Below are positions 50,057-61,455 of a stretch of 64,000 nt of DNA, in pieces. Source of the DNA: Candidatus Burkholderia humilis. GTDB lineage: Bacteria > Pseudomonadota > Gammaproteobacteria > Burkholderiales > Burkholderiaceae. The notes below the pieces were generated by a model that was not told the origin of the DNA, did not search any database, and saw only the letters and a list, made by a program, of their open reading frames with translations. Numbering within the stretch: the stretch's first letter is position 1; the number at the start of each line of letters is the position of its first letter. Position numbers and translations under genes: made by a program. Location: the NCBI GenBank assembly GCA_001184405.1, contig LFMX01000005.1:1-64000 (forward strand), written 5' to 3'.

Positions 50057-53000
50057 ATGAGTCAGGAGAACATTGTCCGCTACTGGCAGTCTGTCGAGCT
50101 GCTCCAACCGCAGGTTGCGCCCAAACGCACACGCCGCAACACACTGCATGACGCATTCTATTACGACACACCGGTTCGACGAGCAATCCCGCCCTGGCAT
50201 CGTGCCCAGCCCCCTTGCCCGCGAAACACTCCCGCCAAAGCGGGTTTGGAGTCACACGCTCTAGGCCCATCTGTACGACAGCCGGCGCATCGCCAAACAA
50301 CTTGAAGCTACTTTCGCGGCGGATCAAGGCTACCGCGAGCCGCAATTTCGCGAATCCGCTTTGTTCGCACTCAAGTTCAATATGCAAGGGCGACTCGTGG
50401 AGGACAGTTTTGTGCTCTCCAGCGAAGCGTGGTTCCTCGGCAGAATGCTGACCGGTCAGGACTGGACCACTGCTTCGAGGAAGAGCAACGCGGTTTGAAC
50501 GAGCAGGTCAAGGCGATGTTTGGCGATCCTGCGTCGGGCGAGGATCTGCAGGCGCTCACGCAGTGGGTTTTGCAGACCATCGGCGTAGATGAGTTTTTCG
50601 CGGATGCAGCCGATCCGAAGTTGCGTTTCCGCTCGCAGCCGGTCCGCCCTGACAAGCCGGAGCAGGAGGATGATCCGCTGAACAGCTTCCTACTGGGTGA
50701 CTTGGCGTTGGGGCCGAACGCACCGGTCAGGGTGTGACCAGCAGAGCACTGGACCAGTATCTCAAACGACACGATCCGGAAGCCCGGTTGCATGTGGACG
50801 ATGATGCCGCTTCCGTTGCGCTGATCGAGCGACTGATGCCGGACGCCTATGCGGATGGCTGTTGGCCGAGTGAAAAGCATCTGGGTCTGGTGTATTCTCA
50901 ACAAATCGCGGTGAACACGATTTTGACTGCGCTTGGCAAAAGCGAAGGAATGCTCGGTATAAATGGACCACCGGGCACCGGTAAAACCACGCTTTTGCGC
51001 GACTTGATTGCTGCCATTGTGACGCAACGTGCCGATGTACTGGCAGGATTACGGCGTGCTTCGGATGCCTTTTTGAAGGATGGCCGCGAAGTCGCCAACG
51101 ATGGCGGAGTCGAACAAGCCGGATTCAAGCTTGATCCCGCCTTATACGGGTTCGAAATCGTGGTGGCGTCGTCGAATAATGGCGCGGTCGAAAATGTCAC
51201 GCTGGAATTGCCTCAACGCAACAAAGTCGATGAAACTTGGCTTCCGGAAGGCGAATATTTTGCGGAACTGGGCGAACTGACGACAGGCAAGCCGGCTTGG
51301 GGCATGATCTTCGGCGCCTTGGGAAGCAAGACCCGGCGCACTGCATTCGTAAACCGCTATTTCTACGGACACACACCACGCAAGCGAAAAGGCAAGCCCA
51401 AGCCGGGGACGCCCGAGGCATCCGATTCCCCGGCGGCCGAAAATATCGAATCCGCGTCTTTCTCGTGGCCAACTGCCGATGAAGAAGCGTTGGAGAGCAG
51501 CGAAGGCAATCAGAACGATCAGGAATCCATCGTCGTTTCTGATGGCACGGACGATGAGGATGAAACCAGCCCGCGCGGCTTTTTGGGCTGGCTCGGCACG
51601 CAAGCCCAGGCAAATAGCGAACGAAGCCCGGAACAGCGTCAGAGGCGGTGGCGCGAGGCAGTGGCCGAATACAATGCCGCCAAACTCGCAGCCCGGCAAG
51701 CAAGCGAAGCAGCAAGCCGAATTCGGGCAGTCATGCAGGACTTCGGTCGGATTGACTATCGGACGGAAAGCGCACAGGCGACGTTACGCGCGCTCGAACA
51801 GCAACTGGCCGATCATCGCGAGCAACTTATGGGCCAGGCTGTCCAGGATACCCAGGCTGCACGTCGCGCGCTCGAAGCTCGTCTGACGGCGCTTTCGCAG
51901 CATCTCGATGTGCGGCCAGATCTTTGGAGCAATCTGTTCAGCCTCTGGCAAACGCAGCGTTGCTGGAATAAGAAACGCGCCGTGCTGGAGCAGCAGCGCA
52001 CGTTGGCGCAATTCGAATTCGATCGGTTCGCGCGTGTCAATGAACAGATCGCCGCTGCTCAAAGAGAACTCGAGCGGTGGGCCGATGCCACACGCAAAGA
52101 GTTGGCACAACTGTACAGCCACCGCGATAGCCTGCGCCGCGACGCGACCGGCTTGGCCACAACCTATCAGGCGCACCATCTGCTCGTCTGGTTGCAGGAC
52201 GGAGTGATCGGGCGTGGCGACGCCATCGAACTGGCGGAACCCTGGCGGATCGAAGGCTGGCGGCAGGCTCGGGCGCGTGTCTTCTTGCAAGCGCTCAAGC
52301 TCCATCAGACGTTTTTCGAGTTGGAGCCCTCCCGGTTGCGCACCAACCTGTTTCTGGTCAACGCCCTTTTGACCGGGACCCGTATCAAGGTATCTCTCGT
52401 GATGCCATCCGCTCTGCCCGGGCCTCGCTTTTCATGGTGGTTTCGGTGCTCAGCAGCACGTTCGCGTCGTTTTCGCGCTCGTTCGCCACGCTCATGACCG
52501 GCGAAATCGGCTGGCTCCTGGTGGACGAAGCAGGTCAGGCAACGCCGCAAGCGGCAGTAGGCGTGCTGTGGCGATCGCGCCGCGCGGTTTTCGTCGGCGA
52601 TCCATTACAACTCAAGCCGATCATGACGGTCTCTGACGCGGTGCTGGAACATATGCGCACCCGTTACCATGTCGACACACATTGGCTTCCCAATCGCCAG
52701 TCGGTGCAGACCCTGGCTGATGAGGCAACACCATGGGGGCGATTGGCAGGCCCTGCCAGATGCAAGACGTGGGTCAGCCTGCCGCTGGTGGTGCACCGAC
52801 GCTGCGACCGGCCCATGCATGCACTGGCTAATCGCATCGCCTATGATGGCGCGATGGTCTACGGCACGATCCCGCCCGTTCCGACCAAGGATATGCTTGC
52901 GCGCCTGGACACCGGTTGGATCGATGCGCCTGGTCCGTCAGAGGACAATTTGGGTGCCAGCCGAAGGCGAGGCGTTGCGGGACCTGTTGCAGATGCTGCG

Positions 53001-53390
53001 TGCCGACGGAGTGAAACCGGATGAGATCAGCATCATCACCCCGTTTCGCGCTGTCGTGCAGCGCCTCAAGCGAATGCTGCCTAGCCGGATGGTGCATGCA
53101 CACGATACATACCATGCAGGGCAAGGAGTCGGCTGTGGTCATCCTCGTGCTGGGCGGCAGATCTGACAATGCGGGCGCACGGAACTGGGTGGTGTCCGAG
53201 CCCAACCTTTCTGAACGTGGCGGCCACGCGCGCGAAGCGGCGCTTTTACGTGATCGGCGACCGTAGCGACTGGCAGGAGCGCGCTTTGTTTTGCGATGTC
53301 ATGGACCTGCTGCCGGAGCAGTTCCTTTCCGCTGACATGCGAACAAACCCATCGTCGCCGCTCGATGGGCACATGTTCTCCACGCCGTAA
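50057..53390 (+). pseudogene. Superfamily 1 helicase (UPF1-like AAA domain), multiply frameshifted
   Basis: Start ATG 50057: SQENIVRYWQSVELLQPQ. Later fragments: YREPQFRESALFALKFNMQG, LSSEAWFLGRMLTGQDW, LTQWVLQTIGVDEFF. The long open frame 50734-52497 carries SQQIAVNTILTALGKSEGML, GINGPPGTGKTTLLRD (Walker A), IVVASSNNGAVENVTLELPQ and a coiled coil (about 51600-52150). Next frames: GWLLVDEAGQATPQAAVGVL (Walker B), RAVFVGDPLQLKPI, LVVHRRCDRPMHALANRIAY and the end FCDVMDLLPEQFLSADM. About 1100 residues, at least five indels. Helicases like this accompany defence or repair loci; role here unknown. Confidence 0.75.
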
Positions 53391-53484
53391 GACCTAAGAT
53401 CGCGTGAGCTTGAGAATGCCGTCAGATCTGCGATGTCCCGATTGGCACCGGCGTTGCCGGAATCTGCGTGATGCTGCGATCAGC

Positions 53485-54110
53485 ATTTTGGTGTCCCGCC
53501 GCGTCGGGCAGGACACTGGGGCCGATGTCAATCGGCTTGCTGGGGGCGGCTGCGCGACCAGATCAGGTCGTGGGCGCCATTCTCGCCTTCGATGAGGCGG
53601 GCGTAGACGGTCGAGGGGAAGCTCGGGTCATCGAGGGTCACCGAGAGAGATAGGCCCGCTCGGCCTTGCTGACTTTGCGCCACGCCGAGCCGATATCGTA
53701 ACCACCGGAGGCCTGAAGGCGGAAGTCGGGTGCGTTCTCGCTTTCTTTGTTGTTGAGGACGAACTTGACCTTGAGGGTCAGGGTGTGCAGCGTGCCGGTG
53801 AAGCCATCGTTCTGCGCGATGAAGGTGCCGATGTTAGCCATGATGCGTTCTCCTTTCGGTTGGGACAAGGTCGCGCCGGTGCGTCCTTGTTGTGATCCGC
53901 CCGGTGGGGGACGGGCTGACTGCACCGCGTGCGGCCGAAACGCAGTGAAGGGCCTGGAGGCGCGTATCATTTGTTTCGCGAGGAAGCCGCGCAGCGGCGG
54001 GGAAATGATGCGCGCCGCAAGGTTGCAGGCATAAGCCTGAGGGGTAGCCGCGCCCCCGCCAGGATGCACAACGATCAAAGGACGCATGGGAGTGACCTGC
54101 TTTCCGAAAG
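53485..54110. repeat. Long direct repeat, copy 2 (complete DUF736 locus)
   Basis: The direct-repeat partner of 49545-49860. It contains the DUF736 gene, its upstream leader and the sequence encoding [11 protein letters not shown] on the minus strand. The arrangement copy 1 - helicase - copy 2 suggests insertion by homologous recombination or duplication around the helicase. Confidence 0.75.
53528..53841 (-). pseudogene. DUF736 protein, 2-bp insertion near its middle
   Basis: ATG 53841: [60 protein letters not shown] then RAYLS. A GAGAGAGA tract near 53643-53650 has one GA more than copy 1, so the frame leaves for an early stop. The expected C-terminal part is readable in another frame down to 53528. 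DUF736 proteins (about 100 residues) are a constant part of these elements next to traF/relaxase genes. Confidence 0.72.
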
Positions 54111-54650
54111 GAGACATGGACAACTCGGCATGTCTCCGGGACGGCCTCGCCGATTCGCCCCCTGATGGCGGTATGCGAGATCAACCTTCAACGACGGCCG
54201 AGCGCGTGCCCCGGCGCGGATCGGGCAGCGTGCTCGATACACTGTTGTGCAAGCAGATCAGGCCCGTTTGGACCAGAAGCTTCGGCATCGGTCCTTCGAG
54301 ACCGGTCAAATGAACATCGGGTAGTGTCGAGGCCTGCGCGCGGCCTGACAACTCGTTGCAGCGAGGATCAGCGTAATGCGGGACCCTATGACCTTATTCG
54401 AGGCGAGACCTGCCGACGTCCATGTCTTTTGCTCGAACTACGCCTGAGATGGGTGACAGGAAATTTGCGCTTGATAGAATGCGCGGAAGGGTAAGCTGCG
54501 CCTTACGTGGAACTCCGAAATTGAACCCAGGAGGGATTCGCGGTGATGTTTTAAGTCGTCCTTTGCATCAAAAGGGATAGCAGAACGCCAATTCTTCCAG
54601 CGGCGCGGTTTGGGCGATGGCGAACCCACGCCGACCTCCGGACTCGGCAT
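54111..54650. other. Gap between DUF736 locus and repeat-bracketed RHS segment
   Basis: No frame here has recognisable protein. Short Arg/Pro-rich frames on both strands look like shadows of GC-rich DNA. The segment probably represents the old end of the conjugative element. Confidence 0.25.
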
Positions 54651-54682
54651 ATACGTAGAATCCCGACCTTCAAAAGGATGAG
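54651..54682. repeat. 32-bp direct repeat, left copy
   Basis: ATACGTAGAATCCCGACCTT and the following 12 bp match 61520-61551 with one mismatch. Weaker similarity continues for about 150 bp on the right side of both copies (the CTATGGCAAGGCC / CTATGGCGAGGCC region). Confidence 0.75.
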
Positions 54683-55137
54683 TGCCGATGGGATAGGGCG
54701 ATAGCCATCGACCCATATTCCCCCTCGGGTCATGATGGTGACGGGACGGATCAATCAAGGCCCGGTTTGTCCCGCCGGTCTATGGCAAGGCCGACGTACA
54801 ACTCCCGTTTGGCCTCGCCACTTTTTCGGGGCTTCGACCTTTGCCCCTGAACAGGCAGACAGGCTCACGCCGTGTTCGATATGTTCTTTTGCGCCGTCGG
54901 TGAAGGCTTGCTCGCGGGGTTTCAGCGCAACGCGAAAAAACGCGACCGCCGACGTCGATCGCAGCGAGATGATTCGGCTGACCAACAAATTTTTGGCCAT
55001 AAAGATGAGACTTTCTTGCGCTCGATCATGTGAAGCCCTGGACGCCGTCGAAGGTGCTCGGAACGACGACCTACACTCCCCAATTAAAGCGGCGGAAGAC
55101 AGAACCGGGACCCTCGTCCGACGAGGGAGTAGAACCA

Positions 55138-56171
55138 TGCGCCGGCTGGTCACCGTTGTGTGCATCCTTGTGCTCGCGACAGGTCCGCTCGGCGCGACCG
55201 AGACCATCACCTATTCCTACGATGGGCTCGGGCGGCTGGTGGCGGCCAGCCATAGCGGATCGGTCAACAACGGCGTCGCCAGCAGCATCACCTATGATCC
55301 GGCCGACAACCGGACCTCCTATGCGGTTACCGGTGTCGCGACGGCCCCGGTGTTGTCGGTCGCCGACGCGTCAGCCACACGGGGTTTGCCACTTGCCTTC
55401 GTCGTGACGCGCACCGGGGTCACCGGCGTAGCGGTCGACGTCGCTTATGCGACGGCGGACGGCAGCGCCAAGGCCGATACCGACTATACGCCAACCTCCG
55501 GGACGCTCGAATTCGCGGCGGGCGAGACCTCGAAGAGCGTCAGCGTGGCGACCAGCGCTTCCTCGAACGTGAGCGACCAGACGCTCAGCCTGACGCTTTC
55601 GAACCCGAGCGGAGGCGCCAGCCTCGCCCGGGCCGGCGCAACCGGCACGATCGAGGCCAATGCGTCGCCACCCGCCAGCTTCACGATCGGCAATGCACCG
55701 GCCGTGATGGAGGGCGGCACGCTCGTGTTCCCGGTGACGAAGACGGGGACCACGAACGCCTCGGTCAGCGTCAACTATGCGACCGCCGATGGCACCGCCA
55801 AAGCCGGCTCAGATTACAACGGTACATCGGGAACGATCAACGACAATGACGTCGCCTCGATCACGCCGCTCAATCCCAGTCTCCGTTTCCAGCAGAGCAC
55901 GACGAACGCCATCGCCATCGCCGTCGCGACACTGGCGACGCTCAACGGCCGTCCCGCCACGATCACGACGTTCGGCGTGCCGTCCGGCGATGGCGGCGAG
56001 GCGATCGCGGCCGATGGGCAGAGTGTGACCTACACCGCACCCGTCATCGGCTTCTCCGTGCCCTATTCGATCCGCGACAGCGGCACCGGGACCGTCACGT
56101 CTGGAACCGCAGCGCTCTCGGTGAGGGGCTTGCCCGGCGGCAGGCCACCGCCTGGCACGGTCTGCCAGTAG
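55138..56171 (+). CDS. Secreted Calx-beta domain protein with one YD repeat
   Basis: I chose ATG 55138 because a signal peptide follows directly (LVTVVCILVLATGPLGATE); the frame is open further upstream without coding character. ITYSYDGLGRLVAASHSG is a YD/RHS-type repeat. The Calx-beta repeat is VDVAYATADGSAKADTDYTP then LEFAAGETSKSVSVAT; a second starts VSVNYATADGTAKAGSDYNG and jumps to INDNDVASITPL, so it is shortened by an internal in-frame deletion. About 344 residues. Such proteins precede RHS genes in sphingomonads and may help secretion or adhesion. Confidence 0.72.
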
Positions 56172-59100
56172 ATAACTCGCGCATCGCGCAGGCCATATCT
56201 GTCTTGCGTCCACTATCCATCTCAAGGTGACGCGTCATGTCCCGGTCGAACTATCTTGCCACCGCCGCGCTCGTCTGGGCCTTGTGTCCGGCCATTCTCC
56301 ATGCGCAGGCCTTCGTCGATGCCGATGCACACTACAAGGTGATGGCCGCCAACCAGGTCGAGGCGAAACGCGGCTTTCTCGACTATGCCGAGACCGACCT
56401 GTCGGTCGGCAGCGGCACCTTCCCTGACCGGCTCGACTTCCAGAGGCTGAGTGCGCCGTCCACCAGCATCTCGCAAAGCTCCGGCATCATTCACAAGATC
56501 AGCTGGCAGCGCCACAATTTCGAGGTGCTGGTGGCGTGCGACCGGGACTCCGGCAGCAACAAGGATGTCAATTGCGGCACCGAACTCGTCACCATCGGCA
56601 ACACCGACTACCGGTTCAACTTCGTCAACGGGGCGTGGCAGAGCATTTACAACGACGGCAATCGGCTCGATCAGAGCGCCGACCAGTTCGTGTTCACCTC
56701 GCGCGACGGCGACCGCATCATCTTTCCCCGGTCAAAGAATTTCTACCAATATGCCGGCACCGCCCATCTCGCCTCGACCTGGATCTTCCCGGACGGCAAT
56801 CATCTCGACTTCACCTATGAACTGGTGCGCGCGGGCAATGGCGGGTGGAACGATTGGCACCACCTCGTCAGCGTCGAAAACGCCCAGGGCTATGGCTATC
56901 GCTTCTCCTATCTGGAGCCGAGCGGCGGCCAATATAATCAGGATAACTGGACAAACGCGGATTTCCGCAAGATCACCATCTCGTCCGTGCAGGTGATCGC
57001 GCCCGGCTGTGGCGCGAGCTGCCCCAGCGTGAGCTATGGCTATCAATCATGGGGCGGCACGATCCCGGCGATGAAGCTGGCGACGGTGACCGATGCCCTT
57101 GGCGCCGTGTCGAACTTCACCTGGACGGACGGCCGCAATCTCGTGTCCGAGACGCAAAAGGGATCGAGCGCGCTCAAATTCTCCGCCACCTATGACGCCA
57201 GGGGCGGCGTCACCCAACTTGTCGATGCCGCCGGTCAGAGCTGGGGCTATGAGCGCAAGATCAACAATGCCGTGACCGACGTCTATATGACGGTCGTCAC
57301 CGATCCGAAGGGCGGCAAGACCAGCTATTATTTCCCCTATGCTGGGACCATCACGCCCCAGACGATCACCGACCCGCTCGGCCATGTGACGACCTACAGC
57401 TATGATCCGGCCTCGGGCTGGCTTACCAAGGTAGCATTCCCGGAAGGTAACTCCATCGAATATGGCTATGACGGACGCGGCAACCTGACCAGGGTCACGC
57501 AGCACGCCAAAGCCAATTTCGGGGCGGCCGACATAGCGAAGGTCGCCGTCTATCCGGCGGACTGCGCCAACGCGCTCATCTGCAACAAGCCGTCGACCAG
57601 CGACTGGGCGAACAACGTCACCGACTATCAATATGACGCCGGCACCGGCCTGCTGACGGCCCGGACCGACCCCGCCGTCAATGGCGGCGTTCGTCCCCAG
57701 CAGCGCTACGCTTATGGTCAGGTCCAGGCGGCGTGGAGCGGAACCGTCTGGCGGTTGGCGACGCTTTCGGAATGCCGCACAACTGCCAGTTGCAGCGGCA
57801 CGGCCGACGAGACCAAGACCAGCTGGAGCTATGCCAGCAGCCTGCTCCCGACCGCGATGACGGTTGCGGCCGGAGACAATTCGGTCTCGGCCACCACCGC
57901 CACGACCTATGATGCGCTGGGCAACCCCGCCACCTGCACCGATCCGCTCGGTCGCGTGACGACATGACCTACGACGCCAAACCCTAACTGATCGGCATGA
58001 CCGGCCCGGACCCCGATGGAACCGGCCCGTTGAAGAACCGCGCGGTGCGGATCCACTATCTGACCAGCGGCCAGCCCGATACGATCAGGGTCGGCACGGC
58101 CTCCGCCGATGGCACCAGCTTCCAGGGTCTGCAGGTCGAGGCTCGGGCCTATATGACGGCGCGAACCGTCTGATCCGCCGCCGGTCCGATGGCCAGACCG
58201 ACTATGCGGTCACCGACTATGGCTATGACGAGCTCGGCGCGCTACAATACGAGGTGGTGCGGATGAATCCGGCCGCCTTCGGCTCGCTGCCGGGCTCCGC
58301 CTGCACGCAGGGGACGGCAGGCAGCTTCGGTCCCGACCGGATCACCGCCTACAGCTATGACGGCGCGGGTCAGTTGACCAGGCTGACCTCCGGCTACGGC
58401 GTCAACGGCCTTCAGCGCGACGAACTGAGCTATGTCTATAACCCGAACGGGACGGTCGCCACGCTCGGCGACGCCAGGGGCAACGTCACGACCTATTATT
58501 ATGACGGCCTCGACCGCCTGTCGAAGACGGTGTTCCTTTCGCCTTCCGCTGCGGGACAGGGCAATCCGAACGATTATGAGCAGCTCAGCCTCGACGCCGA
58601 CGGCAATGTCACGGCGCGCCGCCTGCGCGATGGCCGGACGATCAGCTACGGCTATGACACGCTCAGCCGCCGAACCTCGATGACCTTCCCGGCGACCGGC
58701 ATCAGCCAGGATTCGAACGTCAGCTATGGCTACGACCTGCAAGGCCATCTGCTCCAGGCGCAGGACGCGAATACGCGTAGGGGCCGTCTACAGCTATGAT
58801 GCGCTGGGGCGTGCGGTCAGCGAGAGCGATCCATGGGGGACTTTCACGTCGCAATATGACGCGGCCGGGCAGCGGACGCGTCTGACCTGGCGCGACGGCT
58901 TCTTCGTCACCTACGACTATGACAATGCCGACGAGATGACCGCGATCCACGAGAATGGCGGCGGCGTGCTGGCGAGCTTCGGCTATGACGATTTGGGGCG
59001 GCGGACGTCGTGCAGCCTCGCCAACGGCACCAGCATGCGCTATGGCTATGACGCCATGTCGCGCCTGACGTCCCTCGATCTCAACGGTGGCACCAATGCC

Positions 59101-60144
59101 ACGAGCGTAACGCTGGGCAACTATAACCCGGCCGGCGAGATCGGCAGCCGGTCGAATGGCAACGACGCTTATGCGTGGATGCACGCCGTGAACGTCAGCC
59201 GAAACTATGTCGCGAACGGACTGAACCAGTTCACCAAATCGGGCGACGTGGCGCTGTCTTATGACGCGCGCGGCAATCTCACCACGTCGGGCACGTCGAC
59301 CTATGGCTATGACAGCAAGAACGAGTTGATCACGGCCAACGGCTTCAGCGCCTATTACGGATCCGCTCGGACGGCTCGATCAGTTGTCCGGCGATCAGGT
59401 GCAATTCGAATATGACGGGGCGCAGCCGACGACCGAACTCAACAGCGCTAGCGACACGATCCTGCGCCGCTACGTCTTCGGTCCCGGCGTGGATGAGCCG
59501 ATCGTCTGGTACGAGGGATCGGGCATGACCGACAAACGCTATCTCGACCAGGACGAACGAGGTTCCATCACGCGGATCACCGATGCCGCAGGAAAGACGC
59601 TGGCCATCGACAGCTATGACGACTTCGGCATTCCGTCGTCCGGAAATTTGGGGCGCTTCCACAGTACACGGGTCAAGTGTGGCTGCCTTCCCTCGGCCTG
59701 TATTCCTTCAAGGCCCGCATCTACTCGCCGACGCTGAGGCGTTTCATGCAAACCGATCCGATCGGATATGCGGGCGGTGTGAACTGGTACAACTATGCCG
59801 AAAGCGATCCGGTGAATGGGATCGATCCAGACGGCACGAAATGCTGAAGCGCCGGTGTGATCGGACATGACAGCGAAACCCAGACTTGTGATGGCGGTGG
59901 ATTGCCGACACCATCGGGTGGGCTCGGCTCGCGTTTACTACGGGCGCCTTTGGCTAGGGCTGGAGCCCGGCGAATGGTTCCCAATTTCGCTTGCCGCCTC
60001 TGCTGACCGCGCGCGCTTCTACGACGCAAACCGTTTCTCCGCAAAATGCGACCCACCGATCGAGGCGGCTGAGCCTGAGATCGTTGTAACTGCGACGCAA
60101 TCGTTGCTCGCACGGCTCCTCGTCGTTCCCTACATAGATCTACC

Positions 60145-60838
60145 AGGCGTTCAACGACCCGCTCTGCTGCTTCGTGGCGGGCACCATGGTCGCAACGCCC
60201 ACCGGCCTTAAGCCGATCGAAACCCTCAAAGTTGGTGATCTGGTCATCTCGCGGAGCGACAAAACCGGAGAAACTGCCGCAAAGTCTATAGTCGGGATTA
60301 CCCCGGCCCATGAGCGGCGCATCTGGGCGGTCACGGTATCCTACAAGAGCGAGGAAGGTCACTGGAAGGATGAGCGCTACGAGACGACCAATGATCATCC
60401 TTGGCGGACAATCGATGGACACTGGGTGGCGTCAGCGTTGCTCAAGCACGGTCAGGCGCTTGCGCGCGAGAGCGGCACTGCGGCTGTGGCCTCGGTCGAC
60501 GATACGGAAAAATCGAAGCCAACCTACAACCTATAACCTATAACCTACAGATTGCGGACTTCCACACCTACTTCGTCGGCAAGGCGGAGACTTTGGTCCA
60601 CAACTCCTGTAACCCCTATGGAATACCTGATAGCTGAAAGTGGGAGCCCGGGAGGAAGGAAGGCCATGTTAAGTGGGTCAATCCCAATAACCCCCATGAC
60701 TATGTTCGCGTGAAGCCAGATGGAACCATAACGCAGGTCCGCAACGGCATGGCTTACGACATTTTTGGCAATCGAGTTCCGCTCACCTCCCCTGAAGCGC
60801 ATGGAATTTTGCCCGATCAATTCATCTTTAGGCCATAG
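60145..60838 (+). pseudogene. HINT domain plus C-terminal toxin-like domain of the RHS protein
   Basis: CCFVAGTMVATPTGLKPIET is the start of a HINT (Hedgehog/intein-like) autoprocessing domain with its Cys. YETTNDHPWRTIDGHWV follows, and IADFHTYFVGKAETLVHNSC is its end with the His-Asn cleavage site. Past it the tip reads HVKWVNPNNPHDYVRVKPDG then VRNGMAYDIFGNRVPLTSPE then GILPDQFIFRP and stops at 60838. The frame is broken by a 7-bp repeat expansion (60521) and an in-frame TGA at 60635. The tip has about 75 residues; its enzyme class is not recognised. Confidence 0.7.
60521..60548. repeat. Four tandem 7-bp units (AACCTAY) in the HINT domain
   Basis: AACCTAC, AACCTAT, AACCTAT, AACCTAC. Two units give the expected PTYNLQIADF; four units add 14 bp and shift the frame, with TAA appearing inside the array. 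Confidence 0.85.
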
Positions 60839-60841
60839 ATT

Positions 60842-61237
60842 ATGATCGAAGTTGAGACAGTTTGGATCCCTCAAATCCTCGCATATGCCGAAATTGTGTT
60901 AGAGCGTGAATCTATTCAGGACTGCTGGGTGCATTGTAACTGCAAATCAACATCAGTGACATCGTTCGATGAGATGATTGAACAGATATTTGATGATCTC
61001 GACTCTGATAGTTTGTTGGAGACCGCTCGGAGCGACGCGAATATTTCATTAAAAATAGTTAATTCTATCGATGAGCTCCTTATTGCGATCAAGAAAGTGG
61101 ATGAAGCTAAAGAAAGTGGCAGTTTGGCAAATGCCCCAGAGTCGCTTCTCGCTTCGGCCTTGTGGCGGATAGTTGCAGATCGGGCGGTCGACCTAATCAA
61201 CGTTGCGGCCCTCGTCGGCTATAAGTCTATGAGATGA
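60842..61237 (+). CDS. Putative immunity protein of the HINT toxin
   Basis: Intact, 131 residues, starting 3 nt after the toxin stop. The protein is acidic and alpha-helical (VTSFDEMIEQIFDDLDSDSL, NSIDELLIAIKKVDEAKESG), with AT-richer codons than its neighbours. A small acidic gene directly after a polymorphic toxin tip is the normal place of its immunity gene. No family recognised. It has remained open while the toxin is broken, as expected for a protective gene or for a recently freed one. Confidence 0.62.
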   Translation: MIEVETVWIPQILAYAEIVLERESIQDCWVHCNCKSTSVTSFDEMIEQIFDDLDSDSLLETARSDANISLKIVNSIDELLIAIKKVDEAKESGSLANAPESLLASALWRIVADRAVDLINVAALVGYKSMR

Positions 61238-61455
61238 AGGACTTGGCTGGTTATTATTATGGACGAGATAGGCGGCAATCAGCAGTGCTCGGGAATTCAC
61301 GGGATAACGACTTCGGAACGCTGATTGCTGGATTCCCAATCCCGTTACATGCTTGTCGCAACGGAGATGATGCAAGCTGCAATGTCAGGATAACCGATGA
61401 CTTGATTATGTTCATGACGTCGGCAAGCTCCAAAAAAGCTTTCGTTGCAGCTTGA
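61234..61455 (+). CDS. Short hypothetical gene overlapping the immunity gene
   Basis: 73 codons; its ATG overlaps the immunity stop as ATGA. Sequence KDLAGYYYGRDRRQSAVLGN, then DDLIMFMTSASSKKAFVAA. It could be a second immunity-type gene fragment or an orphan remnant of a further toxin/immunity cassette. Low evidence beyond position and base composition. Confidence 0.35.
   Translation: MKDLAGYYYGRDRRQSAVLGNSRDNDFGTLIAGFPIPLHACRNGDDASCNVRITDDLIMFMTSASSKKAFVAA

Larger units (their letters stand above)
56237..60838 (+). pseudogene. RHS/YD-repeat polymorphic toxin with HINT and C-terminal toxin tip, frameshifted
   Basis: ATG 56237 opens a signal peptide (YLATAALVWALCPAILHAQA). An intact 577-codon frame with YD repeats runs to TGA 57967 (TDPLGHVTTYSYDPASGWLT, LTKVAFPEGNSIEYGYDGRG). 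Coding then continues in other frames: RNAVRIHYL area, SYGYDTLSRRTSMTFPATGI, YDALGRAVSESDPWGTFTSQ, MTDKRYLDQDERGSITRITD, then the RHS core end YSFKARIYSPTLRRFMQTDP, IGYAGGVNWYNYAESDPVNG. A PEIVVTATQ linker and a HINT plus toxin region finish at 60838. Restored length is about 1530 residues. RHS shells enclose and deliver the tip. Confidence 0.75.

Noticed and set aside
54732-55137. N-terminal 135-codon extension of the Calx-beta protein
   Set aside because: A clear signal peptide starts at 55138; upstream sequence overlaps the 32-bp-repeat debris.
59867-60211. Separate gene of 114 codons upstream of the HINT domain
   Set aside because: Its PEIVVTATQ segment is the usual RHS-to-tip linker, so it is part of the frameshifted RHS protein, not an own gene.
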